DNA of 64,000 nt from Craterostigma plantagineum (GCA_027422505.1 JAPQWV010000643.1:186001-250000); one strand, 5' to 3'. Numbered from the stretch's first letter, positions 44,121 through 53,735 are shown. Numbers and translations are program-made. Notes: generated by a model not told the origin, from the sequence alone.

Positions 44121-45862
44121 GGGGCGATATGTGGCTTAGAACCTAGGAGCAGATCCTCGTCGGTGAATGTCATAGCAGACATGCACGAGCCAATGGTATC
44201 GTTTTCCTTGATCTCATCTTGACAGTCATCATCAAGGACTTCAGTTTCTTGAGTCATATAACAAGTAGCACAGTCTTCTTCCCAACTTTCAAAGTCCTCG
44301 TCAATAACCGAAATATAATTTGACTCTGCCGACTCTATATCAAGAGTAATTTTTCCTTGTCTGGCTAGTTGCATGACCTTATCCTTAAAAATAAAACAGT
44401 TGTGAATTGGATGACCTACCAAACGATGGTATTTACAATAATTAGGATCTTGAGTTCGTCCTGCTTCATCGGGCCGCTTCATCTCTGGTAGGTCAATGAG
44501 CTCTGCGCGCAGAAGTTCATCGAAGATTTCTGATACTTCGGAGTCCAGAAACGGATACTTCTTTGCCTGAAGTTCTTTAAGCGTCAACTTCCTTTCTGTA
44601 TGCTCTGGCGGCACATCACTTACCTCAATTTTCTTGCCCTTTTCTCTGCCGCGAAGCTTGAGAGGTGTGGCGTTTGTCGCCAAAGACTCTTTGTTGTGGG
44701 GTTTTACAAATGCTCGACCCCCTTTCTTGACATCAGCTTTATCTTGGAATTTTCGAGCCTCTTGGACAGGTGGTCCATTTGCCCCACTTGTGGCTATGCT
44801 GAGTTCCATATCATGGGCGCGGGTAGCCAATTCTTCAAATGTTCCAGGGCGAATTCCTTGAAGGATATACCGCAACCCCCATGCCATTCCCTGAATGCAC
44901 ATTTCGATACCCGAGGCTTCAGATAAGCGGTCCTTGCAATTAAGACATAGATTCCTCCAGCGATTAATATAGTCGATTACGGGTTCGTCTTTCCATTGGT
45001 GAGCACTAGTGAGTTCAATCATGCTAACCGTGCGACGAGTGCTGTAGAAACGGTTGAGGAATTCATGTTCCATTTGATCCCAACTATCTATTGAGCTGGC
45101 TTCCAAATCAATGTACCAATCAAAAGCATTGCCCTTCAGCGAACGAACAAATTGTTTGACGAGACGGTCTCCATAAGTTCCTGCATCGTTGCATGTCTCA
45201 ATGAAGTGAGCCACATGTTGCTTTGGATTTCCTTTGCCGTCAAACTGCTGAAATTTTGGAGGTTGGTAACCACTTGGCATCTTCAAGTTATCGATTCTTG
45301 CAGTATACGGTTTAGAATACGTTAATGAGGATTTGGACCCTCCGTCTTTCATTGTCCCAATGATGAACTCCTTCAGTTGACTAACGGGAATCATCCCGTC
45401 ATTGGAAACTTGGAAACTTCCTGAAGGCTTCTTGAGTTCCCTTTGCTCCTCTTTTTCGGTTTCATCAGAAGATTCCTCCCGCTTCTCATATGCGCGGCTG
45501 TTATCAACATTGTTGCTCTTGCTAGTCAACTTTGCAATCTGGGCATCTTGTTCTTGCACGTGTTTCGTAAGCCCTTCGATTGCTCTCGTTAGACTTGCAA
45601 TTTGCTCTTCTAGGGTCGTAGCATTCGTCACCATGACTTCATCTCGCTTAGAGGAATTGCTTGAGGTCGAATGGAGCGAAGGTACTGACGAGCACTCATT
45701 TTCGGCATTTTGTTCTTCTTCGAGAATGACATTATCTTTGCCAAAAATGACGTGGCGATCGGTCTCCGTGGACTCTGGAATCACTTGTGACATGCTTCGG
45801 GTCTTAACGCCAGTGCTTTGACTGGAAGAACTCGAAACACTAAAGTTCGATGAGTTTATCAT
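44084..45862 (-). CDS. Tat-lineage gypsy Gag
   Basis: 592 codons from ATG 45,862. The N-terminus is Ser-rich, then a coiled-coil-like heptad stretch (LEEQIASLTRAIEGLTKHVQ). The retrotransposon Gag domain includes QFVRSLKGNAFDWYIDLEAS and FLNRFYSTRRTVSMIELT. A zinc-knuckle variant CKYHRLVGHPIHNC follows near residue 460, with His in place of the second Cys, as usual in this lineage. Gag forms the particle that packages element RNA. The frame ends at 44,084, 36 bases into pol. The sequence suggests one base is missing near 44,134, since the two proteins would otherwise read as one frame. Confidence 0.9.
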   Translation of the reverse strand: MINSSNFSVSSSSSQSTGVKTRSMSQVIPESTETDRHVIFGKDNVILEEEQNAENECSSVPSLHSTSSNSSKRDEVMVTNATTLEEQIASLTRAIEGLTKHVQEQDAQIAKLTSKSNNVDNSRAYEKREESSDETEKEEQRELKKPSGSFQVSNDGMIPVSQLKEFIIGTMKDGGSKSSLTYSKPYTARIDNLKMPSGYQPPKFQQFDGKGNPKQHVAHFIETCNDAGTYGDRLVKQFVRSLKGNAFDWYIDLEASSIDSWDQMEHEFLNRFYSTRRTVSMIELTSAHQWKDEPVIDYINRWRNLCLNCKDRLSEASGIEMCIQGMAWGLRYILQGIRPGTFEELATRAHDMELSIATSGANGPPVQEARKFQDKADVKKGGRAFVKPHNKESLATNATPLKLRGREKGKKIEVSDVPPEHTERKLTLKELQAKKYPFLDSEVSEIFDELLRAELIDLPEMKRPDEAGRTQDPNYCKYHRLVGHPIHNCFIFKDKVMQLARQGKITLDIESAESNYISVIDEDFESWEEDCATCYMTQETEVLDDDCQDEIKENDTIGSCMSAMTFTDEDLLLGSKPHIAPCSCLATFAKRR

Positions 45863-45901
45863 CGATGCGTTCTAATTCTGGAAGAGATGAGAGGTAGAGA
45901 G

Positions 45902-45920
45902 GTCCCACTGGGCGTGCCAA
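45902..45920 (-). promoter_or_regulatory. Primer binding site of the nested Tat element
   Basis: On the minus strand TTGGCACGCCCAGTGGGAC lies five bases inside the 5' LTR, the position and general form of plant gypsy primer sites. The tRNA was not identified. Confidence 0.7.
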
Positions 45921-45925
45921 AAATT

Positions 45926-47573
45926 TGTAACGTATTTTCTTCTATTCGAATATCGAATTATCAGAAAAATAGTACAAATATAATTTAATGAAATTTAATG
46001 TGCTCTATCTCTATTTATTCCTCTGATTCTTCACGGACTTTGGAAAATTCTTGAGTGTTGAAATTCCTTGATTTGGGCCTTCGCTGAAGTTCCTTCGTGG
46101 GCTTTTGGGCTTGATCACGAAAGTCTTCAGTTTTCGTCTCCGAGTCGCGAGCTTGGTCTTGGGCTTCAATTCTTGAACTTGGACTTTAAGTCTTGAACTT
46201 GATCTTGGGCTTCGATTCTTGAACTTGGGCTTTGAACCTTGAGCTTGAGCTTGAGCTTGGGCTTTGATTCTTGAACTTGGGCTTTGAACCTTGAGCTTGA
46301 GTTTGGGCTTTGATTCTTGAACTTGGGCTTTGAACCTTGAGCTTGAGCTTGGGCTTTGATTCTTGAACTTGGGCTTTGAACCTTAAGCTTGAGCTTGATC
46401 TTCGAATATTCAAGGCTTGATCTTCGTCTTCGAATCTTCAAGTCTTCAAATCTTCAAGGCTTCGTCTTCGAATCTTCGATCTTCAAATCTTCAAATCGTC
46501 TTCGAATCTTCAAGGCTTCGTCTTCGAATCTTCGATCTTCGAATCTTCAAATCGTCTTCGAATCTTCAAGGCTTCGTCTTCGAATCTTCGATCTTCGAAT
46601 CTTCAAATCGTCTTCGAATCTTCAAGGCTTCGTCTTCGAATTTTTGATCTCCGATTCTTCAGATCTTCGATTTTTCGAGCGTCTTCGATCTTCGATCCTC
46701 GAGTCCCTCTGATCTTCGAGCGTCTTCGATCTTCGATCTTCGTCCTCGAGCGCCTTCGATCTTTGAGCGTCTTCGATCTTCGATCCTCGAGCCTCTCTGA
46801 TCTTCGAGCGTCTTCAATCTTCGATCTTCGTCCTCGAGCGCCTTCGATCTTTGAGCGTCTTCGATCTTCGATCCTCGAGTCTCTCTGATCTTCGAGCGTC
46901 TTCAATCTTCGATCTTCGTCCTCGAACGTCTTCAATCCTCGTCCTCGAACGTCTTCAAGATCTTTGCCCTTGAACTTCGAGCTTCTTCGATCGTCGTCCT
47001 CGAACGCCTTCAATCTTTTACTCAAAACACGATGAACTTTGCAGAGATAATCGAAAGCTTTAAAAGTCTTATATCGTCTCTTGTAGCTCGTGTTTTCTTG
47101 AGTGTTCGTGAATTGTTCTTTCTGAACTCTGAAGCCCCATATTTATAGGCGTAGAGAATTCACAATTACGGAAAGAATAATCTTTTTGGGATGATTTCCT
47201 CCGTATTTATTGTGGATTTTATCCGTATATGGTATGATATTAATTTAATTTGATTTATTCCATATTTGATTTGATTCTCTTAATATCTGCCGACTTTATG
47301 ATATTTGATTTGATTTGATTTGATTTGATTTGATTCCTTTACTTATTTACAAATCTCTACACATATTTACCGTGTATAGGATTTTGTATAAAAGGAATAT
47401 ATGGCATTAATTTATTAATTAAATAAACTATTTATTAACTTGAGATTAATTTATATATCTCAATAAATAGCAATTTAATTAAATGACTTTATTTGCTTTC
47501 TTGGAATTGATTTATTAAATCGCAATAAAACATCATAGACAATTTATTTGTCTATTTATTTTAATTGTCTACA
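45926..47573 (-). repeat. 5' LTR of the nested Tat element
   Basis: It is 1,648 bp, 94 longer than the 3' LTR. The excess equals one extra 88-bp unit (46,744-46,831 repeated from 46,832) plus one extra 6-bp GCTTGA. As the 5' LTR on the minus strand it should hold the promoter; TATTTATAGG at about 47,140 is a TATA-like candidate. Confidence 0.95.
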
Positions 47574-47578
47574 GTGAC

Positions 47579-48040
47579 CTTCACCCCCAAAAGTCGATGA
47601 TACGGTCAAAATAATCATCGATGTAACCACCTCCACAGCTACGAGCCTCAATTGGAAAGGGACCAACTTCATCATCCCCAAGAGTTTGACGGTGGAGGGT
47701 CGTAGGGAGCCCAATGTCCACACGAAAAATCGGTCTATCCATTGGACCCCCTAAGTTAATATAACCCTTCAACTCTCGATCATTCTTTATATACAACGGA
47801 GCACACCCTTCCATACCTCTCATAGAAGGCTGATAACTAAGCTTTAACTCCGGTCTCCCGCTTATGCCAATAGTCTCGTATATTTCGTTCTGCAGATCGT
47901 CAAGCAAACAACAATCGACATCGAACCCAATGGGCTTCATATTTGTTCCCATCCTTGGAACCCATAACCATTTATTATCATTCCCAATTATCCATTCTCC
48001 ATCGTAATCAATCATGATGCTGGTCGGCATAACCTGCATA
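47579..48040 (-). pseudogene. MURA-type MULE transposase, N-terminal part
   Basis: The frame reads VMPTSIMIDYDGEWIIGNDN and continues through FDVDCCLLDDLQNEIYETIG, the N-terminal region of plant MULE transposases. ATGCAG|G just before it looks like a splice acceptor, so an upstream exon is likely. The frame meets TGA at 47,581-47,583. A run of five G's (47,584-47,588 on the plus strand as C's) puts it one base out of phase with the remainder at 33,366. Apart from that base the two parts meet exactly across one copy of the GTGAC duplication. Confidence 0.85.
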
Positions 48041-48079
48041 TGCAATATATCATTGTTAATAAAATTTAATTGCAATATG

Positions 48080-48375
48080 CACTATTCGAATAAATAAAAT
48101 ATTCGAAAAATAAACATTATTCGAGTATGTTATTAGAGTAATATAGAAACTCGAATAACATGTTCGCCAAATAAGATGTTGAAGACACTCGATAAATTGT
48201 CCGTGTAATATAAATACCGAATAATTTGTAAGTGTAAAATGTAGATAATAAAATTATTCGAGTTATCTTTTCGAGTTTATTCGAGTAAGATGTCCGAATT
48301 GAAAGTTGCCAAAATAATGTATTCGAGTAACGTTTTCGAGTAAAGAAAAATCGAATAATGTACTCGGATAAACGG
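48080..48375. repeat. Right subterminal cluster of TTATTCGAG motifs
   Basis: About nine copies or one-base variants (TTATTCGAGT, ATTCGAGTAA, CTCGAATAAC) occupy the 300 bases upstream of the transposase exon. They mirror the left cluster. They would also overlap the transposase promoter or 5' UTR. Confidence 0.75.
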
Positions 48376-48791
48376 AAAACGAAATTTTTCTGCAAATTCG
48401 CACAGATCTACGGTGAAAATGCTACCCATAACTACCCAAACCTTCGAAAATCTAATACCCGATGCTCGAAATGTAAATGTGTTTAACATGAACGGAAATT
48501 ACAATGCCCGATAATGTATACTACTAATCGTCGTTAACATGAACGAAACTTACTGTATATGCGTTCAAGAACGAAATTGGGATTCTTCGAGCTTGGGTGT
48601 TTCGATTTCGGCGGATGTTTCAGCTCGTTTTTCCGTCAAGATCTCATTGGTGCTTGGTGGGTGCGTTAATGGTGGATGCGTTTTTCGTTATTTTATACAT
48701 ATATATTTCTTTTTTTATTTATTTAGGTATTAATTAAGGGTTTAGTTAATTAATTAAAACAGGTTCCTCTTTTTTAAATTGACTTGATCAA
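48376..48791. other. MULE 5' region of the transposase gene
   Basis: Two short frames (48,277-48,489 minus and 48,539-48,733 plus) lack family features. An upstream noncoding exon of the transposase may lie here, since the next exon begins at a splice acceptor near 48,041. Confidence 0.35.
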
Positions 48792-48844
48792 GTTCCTCTT
48801 TTTTTAAAAGAAATCAAAAGTAATCTTATTTTTTAAAATATCCC
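48792..48844 (-). repeat. MULE right terminal inverted repeat
   Basis: Read on the minus strand it begins GGGATATTTTAAAAAATAAG and ends AAAAAAAGAGGAAC. It matches the left repeat at 41 of 53 aligned positions without gaps. Confidence 0.9.
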
Positions 48845-48853
48845 GTTTTCTGG

Positions 48854-49190
48854 ACATCTCTATTTAATATCTCGTCGCTCGTCATCATGAAAATCTTTTC
48901 TTTTATAAGTTGCCTGCTTTTGGTTGTCATGAATTGACTAAATCAATGCCATTGAGATTCTTTTACTAAAGCATAGTTACATAAAGTTTCAAAAATGATG
49001 ACACTGAACGACGACTAATATTCACAAACGGATCATCACGCAATCAACCACATTTATCTTGAAGAATTTAATAACTGATATGATGGGAAAAGTACAACGG
49101 GAGTAAAGTATACAATATATTATCCAACAACAATTAATAATGTATTCTCAACCAACATGTCACTAACTTTCTTATTCCCAAACAAATTAG
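48854..49190. other. AT-rich noncoding DNA between elements
   Basis: Flanking host DNA between the MULE and the next LTR element; nothing was recognised. Confidence 0.5.
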
Positions 49191-49195
49191 GGAAT

Positions 49196-49507
49196 TGTTA
49201 TGAAATATTAAAATAAATATGTAGATGTATATTATTTACATTGGTTAAGTAAAATATTGTTGGTTAAGTTAAGAAAGGGGGTTGAGAAAGTTAGATGTCT
49301 TTATTTTATTGATTAGAATGGTAGATATGGTTCTTGTGTGTTGATGTAATATTTTATTGTGGATGTAATTTGAGAGATTTGTGTACAAATGGGTGATTTG
49401 GGTTATGTAAAATTGTATTAAGAACTATCGATTGAAGAAGTTATTATCTCTAATATTACTATAATTGTAATTGTAAAATACTTAATCGTTAGAATATCTT
49501 TATAACA
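49196..49507 (+). repeat. Left LTR of the 2.46-kb element
   Basis: It aligns with 51,346-51,659 along its length: ATGAAATATTAAAA, GGTTAAGTAAAA, TTAGAATGGTAGAT, GATTTGTGTA, AATACTTAATCG. It is followed directly by the palindrome CGTGATCCGATCACG rather than a familiar tRNA-Met primer site. Confidence 0.88.
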
Positions 49508-49936
49508 CGTGATCCGATCACGGTCCGTCGTCAAGATACCTCCACTGTCGAGCTTCGTCGAAGTTATTCAACGAGGTCGAGGTACCAAATTTTATTTTGT
49601 GCTTAATGCTGGCTTAATAGTGGTATACATATTTCCATGTTAAGTTTTACTACTTTTAAAACTTATATAATCAAAGTGTAACGCCTTAGCGCGAGTGGTT
49701 TTGTGGATCATCGTCACTAAAAGTGATCTGAGGTCCAGATTTCGATTCCTTGTCGTGGCATGTGAAAATATTTTTGACAAGTTTTAAGAAAAACATATTA
49801 AAATAGTTTTTATTTATATTCTTTAATATATTTCGTTATATGTTGATTTTACCAGTTAACTTATTATGATTTTAAATCTTATAGAATCGTGTCGCTTTAG
49901 ACAACGACGGATCTCCTACTCCTAACTTTATTTACG

Positions 49937-50215
49937 GTGATCGTTACCGCTACGTGGATTGTATTTTTACGGAATTATCCAAATATTATTATTAATTGTA
50001 ATTTTCCTAAATTTAATTTTTCTTTAAATGTTATTGGTCCCAAAATAAATTTTATTTTGAAGTATGTTGATATGTCTGAAACTATTGTTGTTTTGCATGG
50101 GAGCACTTATCTGGATGTGGAAAATGTTTTTCATTACAAAGAAGATTATATAGTAGATACTAAAGAAGATAAGTTATACGTTTCTTTTAATACTTTGTTA
50201 TGTTTTGATTGTTAA
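49937..50215 (+). CDS. Hypothetical 92-residue frame in the non-autonomous element
   Basis: A frame inside the LTR element encodes ...NFPKFNFSLNVIGPKINF and KYVDMSETIVVLHGSTYLDV, ending CFDC. It resembles no protein known to me. It might be a remnant of a gag or of captured sequence, or chance. No zinc knuckle or catalytic motif is visible. Confidence 0.2.
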   Translation: MIVTATWIVFLRNYPNIIINCNFPKFNFSLNVIGPKINFILKYVDMSETIVVLHGSTYLDVENVFHYKEDYIVDTKEDKLYVSFNTLLCFDC

Positions 50216-50324
50216 CATATGTTCTATTCATGATCTTATGTGCCAAATTTAGTTTGATTAATTTGTTTTTTCGATATTTTTGAAATATACACGTCAAAAT
50301 AAAAGGTTAACTATGGTCAATTGA

Positions 50325-51126
50325 TGTGGACCGCGTAAAACGACTTCTTGAAACGACAGTTGATGTGGCTGTTCTTCCCTCTCAATTCCACCAGCGCGAG
50401 TTTCTCAGTCTCCGTCGATCCTAGCACTCAAAAATTCAAAAACACGTTAGAAGGGGGCCAGGGTTGGTGACGGAGTACGCCCTCCGATGCTTAAGTCAGA
50501 AAAATGGGTGAAGATAGGTGCTTTTAGCTCGTAAATCAATTTTAGTTCTTTTTAAAGCGTACCTGGGAAATGATTTGACCCGGTCTATTTATACTAACCT
50601 CATTTCGTTTTTGCTTGGACCTGTTCTTCACCCTGGTCCGCCTTTCTCGCGAACCTCATGCCGGAACGTGATCTTCCCCACGATCCCACGTTCCCATCTC
50701 CTCTCCTTCCTTTCAATTTTCTTTACGACTTCGTCTCCATGCTACGAAACTGCCCTGCCCGGGCACCTATTCTTTCCTCGGCATTATCCCCCTGGTCGGG
50801 CCCTCGCACTGTCAAAAGGGGGTTTCGGCGCTGCTCGGTCTTGCCTTCCCACTCCTTACGTTCTCGGGCCACTCATCCTCTTCAATCCTAACCTGGTTTC
50901 CCCTTTAATCCTAACCTGTTCAACCCGATCGACTTGCTCTTCCCCTTTTTCGGGTATCCTTTGCTCGCCACGGGGCCAACCTCCTTCACGCTTTTACACA
51001 TGTTCTCGGGCCACCCCTCGAGAATACCCCTCTCGCTCTCCCCCATTCCTTTCGCGCCCTACCACTTCGCGGGTTATTCGGGGGCTAACGTTATTTTACC
51101 TTTAGCTAGAAATCCCGGGGATAACA
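50325..51126 (-). repeat. Antisense Tat-family LTR inside the 2.46-kb element
   Basis: On the minus strand it begins TGTTATCCCCGGG and ends GGTCCACA, 802 bp. It matches the LTR at 54,951-55,753 along its length, including GGTAAAATAAC, ATGGGT(G/A)AAGA(T/C)AGGTGCTT and the TCAAGAAGTCG end. A run AGGGGGGACTA precedes it on the minus strand, as a polypurine tract would. About 220 further bases (51,127-51,345) may be internal sequence of that element. Confidence 0.75.
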
Positions 51127-51345
51127 ATAGTCCCCCCTAAAGTAGTCTAAAAAGAGTGTAAAGAGTATTTGGACGTTAGCTAACGGTAAAATAGTTGATC
51201 GCGAGGCTATCCGGCCTCTCTCGATGACCTTCTCGGACATCCCGATACCTCTTCCTTCCAGTTCTCGGGCAACTCACGCATTTTCTCCCCTTTTGGCGAT
51301 CTCTCGTTAACGATGCATATTCTTAAATATACATCCAAGGAGGAG

Positions 51346-51659
51346 TGCTATGAAATATTAAAACAAATATGTGGATCTATATTATTTAGAATGGTGGTTA
51401 AGTAAAAGATTGGTGGTTATGTTAAGAATGGGGTTAAGAATGCTAGATGTGGTTATTTTATTGGATTAGAATGGTAGATCTGATTATTGTGTGGTTTTTA
51501 TAATATTTTATTTTATGGATATAATTTGAAAGATTTGTGTATAAATAACTGATTTAGGTTATGTAAAAATGTATTAAGAAGTATTGAATCTAGTTATCTC
51601 TATAATATTACTATAATCTTACATAGTAAATACTTAATCGATAGAATATTTTAATAACA
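51346..51659 (+). repeat. Right LTR of the 2.46-kb element
   Basis: Partner of 49,196-49,507. It begins TGCTATG where the left copy has TGTTATG and ends AATAACA before GGAAT. Confidence 0.88.
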
Positions 51660-52857
51660 GGAATCTTATTATTGTCTCCACAAAAAAGTTGAAAACCATC
51701 AAGTCAGAAAATCATGTTCCACTACCTTTCTTCCGACTTATTTGAAAAAAAAATTTAGAAGCCCAAGTTTATTTTAAGTTGATGAACTTTTTTTTCTCCA
51801 ATAACCAAAAAAATCGGAAAGCCGCTATATTTCGCGATAAAAATTTATTATTTTACCTACTAAATTTAGAGCCTATGGAGAAAAATCCCACAAATATCAG
51901 TGACTTGGACCGCTTTGCAGATCTGTATCCCATCAAGTCTTCTTCATTATGAAAAAGCCAAGAAAAGGAAAGTAGTACATACAAATTGTTGGCGCCATAT
52001 ATTGTTTAAGTGCCCGGCATTCATATATTACATCAGTATACGCAGTTATCCTAATATATTCATTCATATGTGTTTGAGAACATTACACCATTTTGTAAAA
52101 ATGAGGCAAGAGAACATTGGGATCTGTGGTCTTGGGTTTTGACAGCATTAATAAGACAAAACATTATTGCTATTTTTCCTGCTTTGTGCTGTGAAAAAAC
52201 CCTAGTTTTCACGAAACCCTCTCGCGGAAAAAAGTTCTGACTTGTTCCTTTCTCTTTTCCCAATGTGAAAGAAAAAGCAAGAAACAAAAGTACCAAAAGC
52301 CCAGTTTCGATCGCTGCTGTTTTCACAGTCCCTTGAAAGAGGAGTTACAATTGTATCATTCATATCTATCTATGTCTATATATATAAATATATATACTGT
52401 ATATAGCAGAAAGGAACTGAACGTGATAACGTGGTCCATTACATCACTACCACTCCGTCTAAATAAAGTCATCTCATCTAACCATAGAAAGTATAGATGA
52501 ATGAAAATTATCGCTTTTTCATCTCCAGCTAATTGTTTATAATGGATTGATTCGTTCCAACCATAGAAAGTATGAATGGATTGTTAATTTTCTGCATAGT
52601 TAGAAATCTTTGATAAATTTTTATATACAAATATATATATGTTTATTAAGCTGGAAAGAGAAGACACTAACTTTAGATCTGCAGCTACATACCATACACA
52701 TTTCATACAATAACAAGAAAATTACATATTGTTTAGTCCCCACCATTTATGTTCACTTGCCCAAAGCAAACATTTCTTCCATATGGGAGATGTTTTGTCT
52801 TTTTGAAATCGTACCACATTGTAGAGAGTCATATTTCAAACTGAAATGACAAAAAGG

Positions 52858-52858
52858 C

Positions 52859-52927
<69 letters not shown>
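52858..52927 (+). repeat. TA microsatellite followed by GA-rich tract
   Basis: About 33 TA units, then GAGAGAGAAAGAGAGAGAGA-type purine sequence to about 52,965. It encodes Tyr/Ile repeats in one frame, not a gene. Confidence 0.95.
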
Positions 52928-52933
<6 letters not shown>

Positions 52934-53320
52934 GAGAGAAAGAGAGAGAGAGAGGGAGGGAGAGATATAGATGTGGAAGACGTGTGTGTGGAGGAAAAAC
53001 TAATTAGACATTATAATATCTTGAGGCCTGATGCATATATAACCATCAGATGCAGATCTAAGTTATACATCATGGAATTTTGGAAAGAAAAAAAAGATTT
53101 AAGTATATGGAGTAATCATTCATATCGCAACAAATCCACAACGATCGATGAGGAAGCGAATCAAAGACAAAACATTGACTTCTATCATAATAGTTTTACC
53201 AGATCCACTTTATTAAGGAGTGATCCTTTGAAAGGAAAGAAGTTCACAGAAACGTTTATTTAATTACAAGCAGAGAACTTAAGCGTTGGATCTTTGAATC
53301 TGCACTTATCTTCCCACAGC

Positions 53321-53476
53321 TTTATTGAACCGGTGAGAAGAACACTGTCTGAGACATTGAATATCTGCAGTTTCTACGTTACAGTTCAAGAAAGCTGTGG
53401 AAGAATAAGAAGAGACTCAGCACATAAGATGCGAAACGCAGGCTATCTAGGGTTTTCTGAAACAATAGGTTGTTAA
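53321..53476 (+). other. Possible relic of a PLAT/ATS3-like gene
   Basis: The plus frame reads IEPVRRTLSETLNICSFYVTVQESCGRIRR. The CSxxVTVxxSC spacing faintly recalls the start of plant embryo-specific protein 3-like PLAT domains. The rest of that domain is missing and there is no ATG, so this is only a hint of decayed host coding sequence. Confidence 0.15.
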
Positions 53477-53735
53477 TATCTTCAACATACTTATATCATA
53501 TATAAATGATTATGAATATAGAAATGTAAATATATTAATCTATCAGCGCTGTGTTGTGTGCGTTTGTTAAGGCTTACGTAGAAGTATATGCAGAGGAGCA
53601 GAAGGGTCTTATTTATAGGAGAAGTCGAATTTTCCACCAATCCCTAGAAGAATATTGCCCAATTCTAAAGCCATAGTCATCAATCACTTCATATATACAT
53701 ACATGTGTGATACATATACCATATACATTATATTT

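Larger units (their letters stand above)
33367..47573 (-). mobile_element. Tat-lineage Ty3/gypsy retrotransposon nested in the MULE transposase
   Basis: Two direct LTRs (33,367-34,920 and 45,926-47,573) flank gag, pol with two RNase H domains, and an antisense gene. A perfect 5-bp duplication GTGAC lies at 33,362-33,366 and 47,574-47,578. The LTRs differ, by eye, at about 7-8 bases plus one 88-bp and one 6-bp repeat unit, so insertion is recent. The second RNase H and the long 3' region with an antisense ORF place it in the Tat lineage. A frame break between gag and pol and an altered RT active site argue against autonomy. Confidence 0.95.
26039..48844. mobile_element. Mutator-like element with Ulp1-type gene, interrupted by a Tat retrotransposon
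   Basis: Inverted termini at 26,039-26,091 and 48,792-48,844 agree at 41 of 53 positions. The flanks GTTTTATGG (26,030-26,038) and GTTTTCTGG (48,845-48,853) are a 9-bp target duplication with one mismatch, the size Mutator elements make. Inside are a plus-strand DUF1985/Ulp1 gene and a convergent minus-strand MURA transposase, the layout of Ulp-bearing MULEs of plants. Removing the nested retrotransposon leaves about 8.6 kb. Both genes carry stops and shifts, so this copy is not autonomous. Confidence 0.92.
49196..51659 (+). mobile_element. Complete 2.46-kb non-autonomous LTR retrotransposon
   Basis: Two direct repeats of about 312 bp (49,196-49,507 and 51,346-51,659) start TG(T/C)TATGAAATATTAAAA and end (A)TAACA. 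A perfect 5-bp duplication GGAAT lies at 49,191-49,195 and 51,660-51,664. A purine-rich CCAAGGAGGAG precedes the right LTR, giving plus orientation. No pol genes are present. The LTRs differ at many positions, so it is old. The interior includes an antisense LTR of the Tat family seen at 54,951. Confidence 0.88.

Noticed and set aside
26039..48844. CRISPR-like or prokaryotic phage interpretation of the short repeated motifs
   Set aside because: The repeats are irregularly spaced, in both orientations, within a plant DNA transposon with introns; no cas-like genes.
50518..51105. 195-codon Pro/Ser/Leu-rich plus-strand frame
   Set aside because: It lies in the antisense strand of a Tat LTR; composition follows the LTR's CT-rich strand and no domain is visible.
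52060..52326. Minus-strand frame with a signal-peptide-like start (hydrophobic LLVLLFLAFSFTLG)
   Set aside because: The first codon is GTG, there is no ATG before the hydrophobic stretch, no promoter or conserved cysteine pattern, and a plus-strand frame overlaps it equally well.
52859..53263. 134-codon frame starting in Tyr/Ile repeats
   Set aside because: The first third is a TA microsatellite and GA tract; the rest has no recognisable domain.
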